Shown piece by piece: positions 49,519 through 58,203 of a stretch of DNA of 64,000 bases. The stretch covers positions 50,905 to 114,904 of the forward strand of contig JBBDJD010000009.1 of NCBI GenBank assembly GCA_040880025.1, in the 5' to 3' direction. The position numbers were made by a program, and so were the translations under genes. The notes beneath the pieces were generated by a model. The model had not been told where the DNA came from. It saw nothing but the letters and a program-made list of their open reading frames with translations, and made no database searches. The number at the start of each line of letters is the position of its first letter. The first letter of the stretch is position 1. The stretch is from RCIO01 sp040880025 (GTDB taxonomy: Bacteria > Pseudomonadota > Alphaproteobacteria > Rhizobiales > Rhizobiaceae).

Positions 49519-49782
49519 ATGAGCACCGTCAACATGCTGGAAGCCAAGACCAAGCTCTCCAAGCTGGTCGAGGCCGTGGAGTCGGGCGCAGAGGACGAGA
49601 TCATCATCGCGCGCAACGGCAAGCCGGCGGCAAAGCTGGTCCCGCTTGATGCTGCTCCGAAGAAGAAAATCCGACTGGGTTTGCTGGCGGGCAAATATCC
49701 CCCGATGGACTTCGAGGCATTTCAGGCCATGGATGCGGAGATCGAGGCCATGTTTCTCGGCAAGAAGAAGGAGGAGAAGTGA
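49519..49782 (+). CDS. Phd/YefM-type antitoxin
   Basis: An 87-residue prevent-host-death family antitoxin: STVNMLEAKTKLSKLVEAVE, then EDEIIIARNGKPAAKLVPL, the usual DNA-binding domain; the C-terminal tail (KEE..K-rich) would neutralise the toxin. ATG 49519 after AAGGAGGCAGCC. Its stop overlaps the toxin start (GTGA), the classical antitoxin-first arrangement. Confidence 0.92.
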   Translation: MSTVNMLEAKTKLSKLVEAVESGAEDEIIIARNGKPAAKLVPLDAAPKKKIRLGLLAGKYPPMDFEAFQAMDAEIEAMFLGKKKEEK

Positions 49783-50168
49783 GACTTCTCCTCGATACGC
49801 ATGTCGCAATATGGACCCTTACCGAACCCCGGCGCATCCCGCCGCACATTTCTGAAGCGATCGGCGAGGCGGCAGACAGGGTAACGGTCTCTGCCGTCTC
49901 TATCTGGGAAACCGCGATCAAGCACAGATTGAACCGCCCCGATAGCCCGCCCTTTTCCGGTCACGAAGCGATTGGACATTTCGAGAAAGCCGGCTTCTCC
50001 CTGCTCGACGTAACAGCAGCCCACGCCGCCTTCGTCGAACGGCTCCCGCCTCTCCATTCCGATCCCTTCGACAGGCTGATGCTGGCGCAGGCGATTATCG
50101 AGAACATGCAGTTCGTGACATACGACCGGCTTTTGTCACGCTATGATGTCGCAATGCTGACCTGGTGA
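49779..50168 (+). CDS. PIN-domain toxin (VapC-like ribonuclease)
   Basis: A 129-residue PIN-domain protein. Acidic metal-site residues: Asp in MRLLLDTHVAIWTL, Glu in SAVSIWETAIKHRL and Asp pair in HSDPFDRLMLAQAIIE. This is the Phd-partnered PIN subgroup, which cleaves RNA when released from its antitoxin. GTG 49779 overlaps the antitoxin stop. All catalytic positions are intact, so it appears functional. Confidence 0.92.
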   Translation: MRLLLDTHVAIWTLTEPRRIPPHISEAIGEAADRVTVSAVSIWETAIKHRLNRPDSPPFSGHEAIGHFEKAGFSLLDVTAAHAAFVERLPPLHSDPFDRLMLAQAIIENMQFVTYDRLLSRYDVAMLTW

Positions 50169-50187
50169 CGGTACAGGACCTGCGCCC

Positions 50188-51108
50188 ATGAGCTTCTTTC
50201 CCGGCAATGATCCCGAACCCGGCGATGCGTTCGCCTGCGACGCCATCGAGACGCTGATCATCCCCAATGCGCGCGACATCGGCGGCTTCCAGGTCCGCCG
50301 TGCATTGCCGACCGCGCGGCGCAGGTTGGTCGGCCCCTTCATCTTCTTCGACCGCATGGGCCCGGCGGTCTTGCGCGCCGGCGAGGCGCTGGACGTGCGC
50401 CCGCATCCGCACATCGGCCTGTCCACTGTGACCTACCTCTTCGACGGGCAGATCAGGCATCGGGATTCGCTGGGCACCGAGATGATCATCGCGCCGGGCG
50501 ACGTGAACCTGATGACGGCTGGCCGCGGCATCGTCCATTCCGAACGCTCGCCGGAGGAACTGCGCGGCGCGCCGATGTCGGTCTCCGGACTTCAGACCTG
50601 GCTCGCCCTGCCGGACAACCGCGAGGAGATCGATCCCGCCTTCGGCCATACGCGCATGGGCGACTTGCCGGTCATCGATGCGGACGGCGTCCGCGCCCGT
50701 GTCGTCATAGGCTCCTTTCACGGCGCGACCGCGCCCGTCCGAACCGAGACCGAGACGCTTTATGCCGACATCCGGCTCGAGGCCGGCGCGCGGCTGCCGA
50801 TCCCCGCCGATGCCGAGGAGCGCGCGATCTACGTGCTCGACGGCGAGATTTCGATTGCCGGCGACCGTTTCCCGTCCGACAGGTTGATCGTCTTCAAGCC
50901 GGGCGCCGAAATCGTGCTCGAAGCGGACGCCGCGGCGCATCTCATGCTGTTCGGCGGCGCATCGCTCGGCTCGAAGCGCTATATCTGGTGGAATTTCGTC
51001 TCCTCGTCGAAGGAGCGTATCGAACAGGCGAAGGAGGAATGGCGCACGGGCCGGTTCGACATCGTGCCCGGCGACGAGGAGGAATTCACCCCGCTGCCGC
51101 AATCTTGA
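50188..51108 (+). CDS. Pirin family protein
   Basis: A 306-residue bicupin. The N-terminal cupin has RRLVGPFIFFDRMGPAVLRA, VRPHPHIGLSTVTYLFDGQI and APGDVNLMTAGRGIVHSERS, with His and Glu metal-site residues; the C-terminal cupin follows after about residue 180. Pirins are iron-binding, quercetinase-like or redox-sensing proteins, not further assignable. ATG 50188 begins 19 bases after the toxin. Confidence 0.92.
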   Translation: MSFFPGNDPEPGDAFACDAIETLIIPNARDIGGFQVRRALPTARRRLVGPFIFFDRMGPAVLRAGEALDVRPHPHIGLSTVTYLFDGQIRHRDSLGTEMIIAPGDVNLMTAGRGIVHSERSPEELRGAPMSVSGLQTWLALPDNREEIDPAFGHTRMGDLPVIDADGVRARVVIGSFHGATAPVRTETETLYADIRLEAGARLPIPADAEERAIYVLDGEISIAGDRFPSDRLIVFKPGAEIVLEADAAAHLMLFGGASLGSKRYIWWNFVSSSKERIEQAKEEWRTGRFDIVPGDEEEFTPLPQS

Positions 51109-51206
51109 TGCCGCGACGGCCACCATGCGGCCACGCTGCGCGTTTACTTTCGGCCCGCCCTTGCTTATGTCCCTGAGGCGTTTGTCATTCGAGCATTGAA
51201 CACATC

Positions 51207-53120
51207 GTGAGTAATTTGCCCGCCACGCCGCTGCTAGACCGGGTCCGCATTCCGGAAGATTTGCGGAAGCTCGAGGAAGCGGAACTGTCTCAACTCGCGG
51301 GCGAACTGCGGACCGAGCTGATCGACGCCGTTTCGCAGACCGGAGGACATCTCGGCGCGGGACTGGGCGTGGTCGAACTTACCGTTGCCCTGCATTACGT
51401 GTTCAACACGCCCGACGACCGCATTATCTGGGATGTCGGCCATCAGGCCTATCCCCACAAGATCCTCACCGGCCGCCGCGACCGCATCCGCACGTTGCGC
51501 CACGAAGACGGGCTTTCCGGCTTCACCAAGCGGGCCGAGAGCGAATACGACCCTTTCGGCGCCGCGCACTCCTCGACATCGATTTCAGCCGGGCTGGGCA
51601 TGGCCGTCGCCCGCGATCTCGACGGCCGCAAGAACCATGTGGTCTCCGTCATCGGCGACGGCGCCATGTCGGCCGGCATGGCCTATGAGGCGATGAACAA
51701 TGCCGGCGCGCTCAATGCCCGGCTGATCGTCATCCTCAACGACAACGACATGTCGATCGCTCCGCCGTCCGGCGCAATGAGCGGCTACCTTGCGCGCCTC
51801 GCCTCGGGCGGCACCTATGCGGGCGTCCGCGATTTCGGCAAGAAGCTGACGGGCTATCTCGGCAAGCGCGTCGACCGCGCCGTTACCCGTGCCGTGGAGC
51901 ACGCGCGCGGCTATGTGACCGGCGGCACGCTGTTCGAGGAACTGGGCTTCTTCCATATCGGACCCATCGACGGCCACAATCTGGAGCACCTGATCCCGGT
52001 GCTGCGCAATGTTCGCGACCACGGCGACGGGCCGGTGCTGATCCATGTCGTCACTCAAAAAGGAAAAGGCTACGCGCCGGCCGAAGAGGCCCCGGACAAG
52101 TATCACGGCGTATCCAAATTCGACGTCATTACGGGCGCGCAGGCGAAAGCCCCGGCAAATGCGCCGAGCTACACCAAGGTCTTCGCCCAAAGCCTGATCC
52201 AGGAGGCGGAGGAAGACGAGAAAATCGTCGCCATCACCGCTGCCATGCCCTCCGGCACCGGGCTAGACCTGTTCGGCGAGGCATTTCCGACGCGCATGTT
52301 CGATGTCGGCATCGCCGAACAGCACGCGGTGACGTTCGCGGGCGGGCTTGCGACCGAGGGCTACAAGCCTTTCGCGGCGATCTATTCGACGTTCCTGCAA
52401 CGCGCCTACGACCAGGTGGTGCACGACATCGCCATCCAGAAGCTGCCGGTCAGGTTCCCGATCGACCGCGCCGGATTTGTCGGCGCCGACGGGCCCACCC
52501 ATTGCGGCGCTTTCGACGTCACCTATCTCGCCACTCTGCCGGGCTTCGTGGTCATGGCCGCAGGCGACGAGGCCGAACTGAAACACATGGTGCGGACGGC
52601 CGCGGCCTATGATGAAGGTCCGGTTGCCTTCCGTTATCCGCGCGGCAACGGCGTGGGCGTCGAGATGCCCGAGCGCGGCCAGGTGCTGGAAATCGGCAAG
52701 GGCAGGGTGCTGCGCGAAGGCACCAAGGTCGCCCTGCTTTCTTTCGGCACCCGGCTTGCCGACTGCCTGAATGCAGCGGAGGAACTGGAGGCGGCGGGTC
52801 TGTCGACGACAGTCGCCGATGCCCGCTTCGCCAAGCCGCTGGACACGGATCTCGTCGAACGGCTGGCGCGCGGCCATGAAGTTCTGATCACGGTGGAAGA
52901 GGGCGCGATCGGCGGCTTCGCCAGCCATGTGCTGCAGCACCTCGCCCATACAGGCCTGCTTGAAAACGGGCCGAAGATACGCCCCCTGATCCTGCCCGAC
53001 CGCTTTGTCGATCAGGCCAAGCCTGAGAAGATGTACGCCGACGCCGGGCTCGATTCCGCCGGCATCGTTCGCGCCGTGTTTGGGGCGCTGGGCCAGACCG
53101 ACAAGGCCGCCCGCGCCTGA
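51207..53120 (+). CDS. dxs: 1-deoxy-D-xylulose-5-phosphate synthase
   Basis: The first enzyme of the MEP isoprenoid pathway, using thiamine diphosphate. 637 residues from GTG 51207. Motifs include IIWDVGHQAYPHKILTGRRD, the TPP-binding GDGAMSAGMAYEAMNNAG, AEQHAVTFAGGLATEGYKPF and PTHCGAFDVTYLATLPGFVV. Partner ispE is at 7.1 kb. It is followed by tlyA and an RlmD-like gene, a usual alphaproteobacterial neighbourhood with a small extra gene between. Confidence 0.97.
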   Translation: MSNLPATPLLDRVRIPEDLRKLEEAELSQLAGELRTELIDAVSQTGGHLGAGLGVVELTVALHYVFNTPDDRIIWDVGHQAYPHKILTGRRDRIRTLRHEDGLSGFTKRAESEYDPFGAAHSSTSISAGLGMAVARDLDGRKNHVVSVIGDGAMSAGMAYEAMNNAGALNARLIVILNDNDMSIAPPSGAMSGYLARLASGGTYAGVRDFGKKLTGYLGKRVDRAVTRAVEHARGYVTGGTLFEELGFFHIGPIDGHNLEHLIPVLRNVRDHGDGPVLIHVVTQKGKGYAPAEEAPDKYHGVSKFDVITGAQAKAPANAPSYTKVFAQSLIQEAEEDEKIVAITAAMPSGTGLDLFGEAFPTRMFDVGIAEQHAVTFAGGLATEGYKPFAAIYSTFLQRAYDQVVHDIAIQKLPVRFPIDRAGFVGADGPTHCGAFDVTYLATLPGFVVMAAGDEAELKHMVRTAAAYDEGPVAFRYPRGNGVGVEMPERGQVLEIGKGRVLREGTKVALLSFGTRLADCLNAAEELEAAGLSTTVADARFAKPLDTDLVERLARGHEVLITVEEGAIGGFASHVLQHLAHTGLLENGPKIRPLILPDRFVDQAKPEKMYADAGLDSAGIVRAVFGALGQTDKAARA

Positions 53121-53212
53121 CCGCCTGATCTCGTTGATGAATTCGTAACCCTGTCGCTTGGCGGTTTCTTAGCCCGCCGGTGCTAGCTCTGCGCTCGGAC
53201 AGGGAGATGACA

Positions 53213-53500
53213 ATGCCTTTCGGCAAGTGCACCGCGGTTGCATTGATGCTGGCCGCGACTTCGGTTGTGGCAAATGCAACCGCAACGTCGGATCATGACC
53301 CGGCCATCGAGGCTGCGGCGATCAGGCTCGCCGTCAGCAAGCTTGGCGAACTGCGCGACGGATTTCAGCCGGGCGAAACGCCCAGATTCTACCAGCCACG
53401 GGCCGCCCGCGCCAATGCGCGGGACGGCGACCAGACGGCTTGGCAGGACGGGCTGGCGCCGGCAACCGATCTGCCGCGCATGACCATCGGTCAGCCCTGA
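53213..53500 (+). CDS. Small secreted protein of unknown function
   Basis: A 95-residue product from ATG 53213 (GGGAG 6 bases upstream) with a signal peptide (MPFGKCTAVALMLAATSVVA, cleavage near NATA). The mature part has IEAAAIRLAVSKLGELRDGF and PRFYQPRAARANARDGDQTA. No known domain. It lies between dxs and tlyA, in the same direction as both. Confidence 0.7.
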   Translation: MPFGKCTAVALMLAATSVVANATATSDHDPAIEAAAIRLAVSKLGELRDGFQPGETPRFYQPRAARANARDGDQTAWQDGLAPATDLPRMTIGQP

Positions 53501-53548
53501 CAGCATCCAATCCTTGCCTTCCGCACGGCCATTCGCCATGGAAGGCCG

Positions 53549-54310
53549 ATGCGACCCGTATCCACAAGTGAAAAGCTGAGGCTGGACGATCTGCTCGTCC
53601 GGCGCGGATTGTTCGAAAGCCGCTCGCGCGCCCGCGATGCCATTCTGCGCGGCACTGTCGCCGTCGACGGCGTGGCCGCGACCAAGGCGGGCAGGGCGGT
53701 TGCAGACCAGGCGGCGATCACGGTCGACGACCCGGCGCGGGCCTATGTCTCGCGCGCCGCGCTCAAACTCGCCCACGGTCTCGAACATTTCGGCCAGGCT
53801 CCAGCGGGCCGGCTGGCGCTCGACATCGGCGCTTCGACCGGCGGCTTCACGCAGGTGCTGCTGGAACGCGGCGGCGCCCATGTCATCGCAATCGATGTCG
53901 GACACGATCAGATGCGGCCGGAACTGGCGTCCGATCCGCGCGTGACCAGCCTCGAAGGCGTCAACGCGCGTGACCTGACGCGAGAGCATCTGGGCGGTCG
54001 AGCTCCCGAAATCGTGGTCAGCGACGTCAGCTTTGTCTCGCTCCGCCTGGCGCTGCCGCCGGCTCTCGAACTCGCGGCCAGCGGCGCATTCGGCATCTTC
54101 CTGGTCAAGCCGCAATTCGAGGCCGGTCGCGAGATGATCGGCAAGGGCGGACTGCTGACCGATCCTTCGCTGGGCGAGCGCATCGCGGCGAATATGGCGC
54201 AATGGCTGGATGCGCAGCTCGGCTGGCGGGCGCTCGGCATCACCCTGTCTCCCATCGAAGGCGGCGACGGAAACCGCGAATTTCTGCTTGGCGGCGTCAA
54301 AGACCGATGA
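53549..54310 (+). CDS. tlyA: TlyA-family rRNA methyltransferase / S4-domain protein
   Basis: A 253-residue protein with an N-terminal S4 RNA-binding domain (RLDDLLVRRGLFESRSRARD) and an FtsJ-like Rossmann domain: ALDIGASTGGFTQVLLERGG, IAIDVGHDQM, and the catalytic region VVSDVSFVSLRLALPPALEL, FGIFLVKPQFEAGREMIGKG. TlyA methylates 2'-OH of cytidines in 16S/23S rRNA. Its stop overlaps the next start in ATGA. Confidence 0.93.
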   Translation: MRPVSTSEKLRLDDLLVRRGLFESRSRARDAILRGTVAVDGVAATKAGRAVADQAAITVDDPARAYVSRAALKLAHGLEHFGQAPAGRLALDIGASTGGFTQVLLERGGAHVIAIDVGHDQMRPELASDPRVTSLEGVNARDLTREHLGGRAPEIVVSDVSFVSLRLALPPALELAASGAFGIFLVKPQFEAGREMIGKGGLLTDPSLGERIAANMAQWLDAQLGWRALGITLSPIEGGDGNREFLLGGVKDR

Positions 54311-55548
54311 GCACACGCCTCGTCATCGATCATCTCGGCGCGCAGGGCGATGGCGTCGCGCTGGCCGAATCCGGACCGGTCTTCGTGCCGCACACGCTGC
54401 CGGGCGAGGTGGTGACGGCGGCGCAAAACAAGAACCGCGCCGAACTGATCGCGGTGCTTGAGGCTTCGCCGCTTCGGGTCAAGCCGCCCTGCCGGCATTT
54501 TGGCGCGTGCGGCGGCTGCGCGCTGCAGCACATGGCGGCGGACGCCTACAATGAATGGAAGCGCGACCTGGTGGTGCGGTCGCTGCGCGGGCATGGCATC
54601 GATGCGCCGGTGGCCGACATTGTCCGCTGCCAGCCCGCCACGCGCCGCAGGGCCGTGTTCGCCGCCCGCCAGGCCGAACGCGGGGTTTTGCTGGGCTACC
54701 GTGAAGCCATGTCGCACACGATCGTGCCGATCGAGGAATGCCCGATCCTGCTGCCCGCCATCACCAGCCGGCTGGAGGATATCCGCAGGCTGGCGCAATT
54801 GCTCGAGCCGGGAAAACAGGTCCTGCGGCTGGCCGTCACGGCGACCGAAACCGGCCTCGACATCGACGCCGGCGGAATAACGCGCGTCTCGGCGAACGCG
54901 CGCATGGCGGTGTCGCGCCATGCGCAGGAGGCGGGCCTCGCCCGCATTTCGCTGGAAGGCGAGATCATTCTGGAACCGCGCAAGCCCATCGTTTCCGTTG
55001 GCGGCATCCCGGTGGAACTCCCTCCGGGAGGATTTCTGCAGGCGACCGTCGATGCGGAAAATGCAATGGTGCGACTGGTCGGCGACCATCTGGCCGGCGC
55101 CAAGCGCATCGCCGATCTGTATTCGGGCGCCGGCACATTCGCGCTGCGGCTGGCGCCCAAGGCGGAGGTGCATGCCGTCGAATCCGACGGCACGGCGCTG
55201 GCCGCGCTCGACCGCGCCGCGCCCCATGCTCCCGGCCTGCGCAAGGTCACCGTCGAGCGCCGCGATCTGGAACGCCGGCCCGTGACTGCGAAGGAACTCG
55301 CCCGCTTCGACGGTCTCGTCTTCGATCCGCCGCGCGCGGGAGCGGAGGCGCAGGCAACGCAGATCGCGCGCTCGGACGTGCGCAAGGTCGCCGCCGTTTC
55401 CTGCAACCCGGTCACGCTGGCGCGCGACCTGTCGATCCTGATCGGAGGCGGTTATGAACTCCGCTCGGTGACGCCGATCGACCAGTTCCTGTGGTCGCCG
55501 CATGTCGAGGCTGTGGCGCTGCTGGAGAAGACGAAACGGCGGCACTGA
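54307..55548 (+). CDS. 23S rRNA (uracil-5-)-methyltransferase, RlmD/RumA-like
   Basis: A 413-residue protein of the RumA/TrmA family. A TRAM domain begins the protein. The iron-sulfur cysteines lie in CRHFGACGGCALQHM and the later EECPILLP. The SAM-binding part includes IADLYSGAGTFALRLAPKAE, GLVFDPPRAGAEAQATQIAR and the catalytic VSCNPVTLARDLSIL. ATG 54307 overlaps tlyA by four bases; the frame upstream is inside tlyA. Two rRNA methyltransferases are thus coupled. Confidence 0.93.
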   Translation: MSTRLVIDHLGAQGDGVALAESGPVFVPHTLPGEVVTAAQNKNRAELIAVLEASPLRVKPPCRHFGACGGCALQHMAADAYNEWKRDLVVRSLRGHGIDAPVADIVRCQPATRRRAVFAARQAERGVLLGYREAMSHTIVPIEECPILLPAITSRLEDIRRLAQLLEPGKQVLRLAVTATETGLDIDAGGITRVSANARMAVSRHAQEAGLARISLEGEIILEPRKPIVSVGGIPVELPPGGFLQATVDAENAMVRLVGDHLAGAKRIADLYSGAGTFALRLAPKAEVHAVESDGTALAALDRAAPHAPGLRKVTVERRDLERRPVTAKELARFDGLVFDPPRAGAEAQATQIARSDVRKVAAVSCNPVTLARDLSILIGGGYELRSVTPIDQFLWSPHVEAVALLEKTKRRH

Positions 55549-55632
55549 GGGCCGGTCTCACTCCGGGCCGGGTTGTGCTAATATTGAGCTGCTTCCGTGC
55601 CTCCTTGAGGCGCGTTCGCGCGGAGTGCGAGC

Positions 55633-56433
55633 ATGCAGACTGTCAGAAGCACCGACGGCACACCGATCGCATACGAGCAGCAGGGCAGCGGGCCGCACCT
55701 CCTCCTTGTCCATGGGACGGCGACAATACGCGCGCAATGGGCAACGATCTTCGAACAGCATTTCACCGTAACGGCGATGGAGCGACGCGGCCGTGGTGAC
55801 AGCGGCGACGCGCCCGACTATGCGATCGAGCGCGAGTTCGAGGACATCGTTGCCGTCGTGGACGCTCTGGGCGGACCGGTTCTGCTGTTCGGTCACTCCT
55901 ACGGGGCGCTTTGCGCGCTGGGTGCGACGATGCTGACGGAGAAGCTCGCCGGTCTGATCCTCTACGAGCCATCGTTTTCGGAGGGCGAACAACTGTATTC
56001 GCCGCTGCAGATAGAAAGGCTCGAGACGCTCGCCGCGGAAGGTGACGGCGAGGCGGCCATCATAGCGATCATGGCCGAGATCGCCGCGGTTTCCCCTCGC
56101 GAGATCGAGCAGATGAAGGCCGCGGCGTCCTGGCCGAAGCGCGTGGCGACAGCACAGACGATTGCGCGCGAATTGCGCGCCGAGCAGTCCTATCGCCTGC
56201 CTGTTGCGCGGGTCGGCAAGCTATCGCTTCCCGTCCTTCTGCTGTTGGGTGGCGACAGCCCGCCCGAACTGGCCAATGGTGCGCAAAGATTGCAGGAAAT
56301 TCTGCCGAACGCGCGGACGGTCGTCATGCCGGGCGCGCAGCACACCGCGATGTATACGAACCCGGATATGGTGGTCGCCGCCGTACTCGGGTTCTCGCGT
56401 GATATCGCCCCGAATGCGAAAGCGGCGCCGTAG
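55633..56433 (+). CDS. Alpha/beta hydrolase
   Basis: A 266-residue alpha/beta-hydrolase fold protein starting MQTVRSTDGTPIAYEQQGSG. The oxyanion motif is LLVHGTATIRAQW, the nucleophile serine is in LFGHSYGALCAL, the acid Asp region is LLLLGGDSPPELANGAQRL, and the histidine lies near VVMPGAQHTAMYTNP. Substrate cannot be assigned. It is convergent with the sirtuin gene (stops 10 bases apart). Confidence 0.9.
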   Translation: MQTVRSTDGTPIAYEQQGSGPHLLLVHGTATIRAQWATIFEQHFTVTAMERRGRGDSGDAPDYAIEREFEDIVAVVDALGGPVLLFGHSYGALCALGATMLTEKLAGLILYEPSFSEGEQLYSPLQIERLETLAAEGDGEAAIIAIMAEIAAVSPREIEQMKAAASWPKRVATAQTIARELRAEQSYRLPVARVGKLSLPVLLLLGGDSPPELANGAQRLQEILPNARTVVMPGAQHTAMYTNPDMVVAAVLGFSRDIAPNAKAAP

Positions 56434-56443
56434 CCGTCGCCGA

Positions 56444-57157
56444 CTAGCTGCCGCTCAGAATGCGCTCCACCCACGCCGGAACCATTTCGCTCGCCCTGCC
56501 GTGGTGTGTCTCCGAGAACAGGTGTGATGCTTCGGTCGCCTCGAGATTGAGTTCGACCGTATGCGCGCCGGCCATCCGCGCGTCCTCGTTGAAACCCGCG
56601 GCGGGATAGACCGTGCCGCTGGTGCCAATGGCGACGAACAGGTCGCAATTGCCCAGCGCCTCGAAAATCCGTTCCATCTGGTAGGGCATCTCGCCGAACC
56701 ACACGACGTCGGGACGCAAGAAACCCGGCGACCTGCAGGACAGACAGGCGAGATCGAGCGCCAGATCGCCTTCCCATGGATGCCGGTTGCCGCAATTGGC
56801 GCACAGCGCCCGGGCGAGTTCGCCGTGCATGTGGACGATGTTGTGCGAGCCCGCCTGCTCATGCAGATTGTCGATGTTCTGCGTGACCAGCAGCAACGAG
56901 CCGGCGAACTCCCGCTCCAGCCGGGCGAGCGCGGAATGCGCGGCGTTCGGCTTGATGCCGTTCAATCCGGCGCGGCGCTTGTTGTAGAAATCGTGGACCT
57001 TTTGCGGATTGCGCGCGAAGCCTTCGGGCGTCGCCACCTCGCGATAGTCCACCTTAGACCAAATGCCGTTTTGATCGCGGAACGTATCGACGCCGGACTC
57101 GGCGGAGATGCCGGCTCCGGTGAGGATGACGATGGAGGAGGGGCTATGCGCAGTCAT
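56444..57157 (-). CDS. cobB: Sir2-family NAD-dependent protein deacylase
   Basis: A 237-residue class III sirtuin. NAD-site: ILTGAGISAESGVDTFRDQN, TQNIDNLHEQAGSHNIVHMH with the catalytic His in HGEL; zinc cysteines in CANCG and CLSCRSPGFLRPDVVWFGE. The Tyr/Arg pair of desuccinylase-type enzymes is in FYNKRRAGL. It removes acetyl or longer acyl groups from lysines, consuming NAD. It is divergent from the RES/Xre toxin-antitoxin pair, whose toxin class consumes NAD as well. Confidence 0.93.
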   Translation of the reverse strand: MTAHSPSSIVILTGAGISAESGVDTFRDQNGIWSKVDYREVATPEGFARNPQKVHDFYNKRRAGLNGIKPNAAHSALARLEREFAGSLLLVTQNIDNLHEQAGSHNIVHMHGELARALCANCGNRHPWEGDLALDLACLSCRSPGFLRPDVVWFGEMPYQMERIFEALGNCDLFVAIGTSGTVYPAAGFNEDARMAGAHTVELNLEATEASHLFSETHHGRASEMVPAWVERILSGS

Positions 57158-57194
57158 CTATTGTCTTCCACAGGATGATCTTGAATTAATCCGA

Positions 57195-57228
57195 AATTGA
57201 GCGCATATTGAGCATGAATATGTCAATT
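57195..57228. promoter_or_regulatory. Operator-like repeats before the Xre/RES pair
   Basis: Direct repeats ATTGAGC at 57196-57202 and 57207-57213 (11 bases apart, one helical turn), plus inverted pairs CATATT/AATATG (57204-57209, 57217-57222) and AATTGA/TCAATT (57195-57200, 57223-57228). They lie just before the antitoxin start in an AT-rich 85-base divergent gap. Confidence 0.55.
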
Positions 57229-57242
57229 GTGGATTGAACTTG

Positions 57243-57614
57243 ATGACAAGCATCACGGCTGAGAACTGGACGTCGCGATTCGGAACCGCCGATTCTCCCT
57301 TCCTGTCCGCCCGGCGTGTGGCGGAAGAGCTTGGCGTGACGATGACCGAACTCGCCGGCCTGGCGGGTGTGGCCCGCAACACTCTCACCGCGACGACCGG
57401 CGCGCGCAAGGCGGATGCGGCCCTCAGTCCGGTGGTGCGCATCCTCGCGATGGCGGCGGAGATGACCGGCGGGCAGGACCGCGCGGCGATATGGTTCAAG
57501 CATCAGCCGATTCCCGGTTGGGCCGGCAAGACGTCCTACGATCTCGTCCGCGAGCGCAGGGCGGACAAGGTGCTCGCTTATTTGGAGGCTGTTCGCGCCG
57601 GCGTTTATGCCTGA
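57243..57614 (+). CDS. Xre/MbcA/ParS-type antitoxin
   Basis: A 123-residue antitoxin from ATG 57243. An HTH part (FLSARRVAEELGVTMTELAG, LAGVARNTLTATTGARKADA) is followed by the toxin-binding DUF2384 part (WFKHQPIPGWAGKTSYDLVR, DKVLAYLEAVRAGVYA). A TTG at 57234 is a weaker start. It overlaps the RES toxin gene by 8 bases. It likely autoregulates through the dyads upstream. Confidence 0.92.
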   Translation: MTSITAENWTSRFGTADSPFLSARRVAEELGVTMTELAGLAGVARNTLTATTGARKADAALSPVVRILAMAAEMTGGQDRAAIWFKHQPIPGWAGKTSYDLVRERRADKVLAYLEAVRAGVYA

Positions 57615-58125
57615 GGCACGATGCGGGCGGCCGGTCGATCTCTGGCGCGCTTATGTGCCGCGCTGGGCGCATCTTCCGCTTTCGGGTGAGGGCGCCGCGC
57701 AATTCGGCGGCCGGTGGAACGCGGTGGGAACGCCCGCGATCTACGCCGCGCGAGAGCTGTCGACGGCGTGGGCGGAATACAATCAGGGCTTCGTCCAGCA
57801 CCCGGCTCTCATTGCCAGGTTGAGGCTCACCAGCGCTGCCTTGGCCGATCTGACAAACGCGGAGCAGCTTGCCAGTCATCGCCTCGATTTCTCGATCCAT
57901 CGATGCGAATGGCGGGCCGAACTCGATGCGGGACGCGTTCCCGCAACCCATGAAGTTGCGGGCAAGCTCCGGGCAGCCGGCTTCGACGGGCTGATCTTTC
58001 CGTCTTTCATGTCGCCGGGCGGCACCTGTGTAGCCCTGTGGCGGTGGAACGAGGAAGGCGGCTCGGTGCTCGAGGTCGTCGACCCGGAGCATCGGCTTCC
58101 GAAGACGCCGGCGTCCTGGCTGTAG
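57607..58125 (+). CDS. RES-domain toxin (NAD-degrading family)
   Basis: A 172-residue RES-domain protein with Arg in DLWRAYVPRWA, SGEGAAQFGGRWNAVGTPAI, Glu in YAARELSTAWAEYNQGFV and Ser in the later PSFMSPGGTCVALW region: the R, E and S that name the family. RES toxins such as MbcT and ParT consume NAD or modify proteins with ADP-ribose. Partner antitoxin overlaps upstream. The three key positions look intact. A VOC protein follows. Confidence 0.92.
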   Translation: MPEARCGRPVDLWRAYVPRWAHLPLSGEGAAQFGGRWNAVGTPAIYAARELSTAWAEYNQGFVQHPALIARLRLTSAALADLTNAEQLASHRLDFSIHRCEWRAELDAGRVPATHEVAGKLRAAGFDGLIFPSFMSPGGTCVALWRWNEEGGSVLEVVDPEHRLPKTPASWL

Positions 58126-58203
58126 ATGGCAGCAGCGTGGCAACATCCCGTTGACGTGCCGCCGCGCCTGCCTAACTTCCCTGTAAACGAGCTGGAGAAC
58201 GCC

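Noticed and set aside
53908..55545. Minus-strand open frame of about 545 codons opposite tlyA and the RlmD-like gene
   Set aside because: Same reason: antisense to two genes with intact catalytic motifs; no domain or ribosome site.
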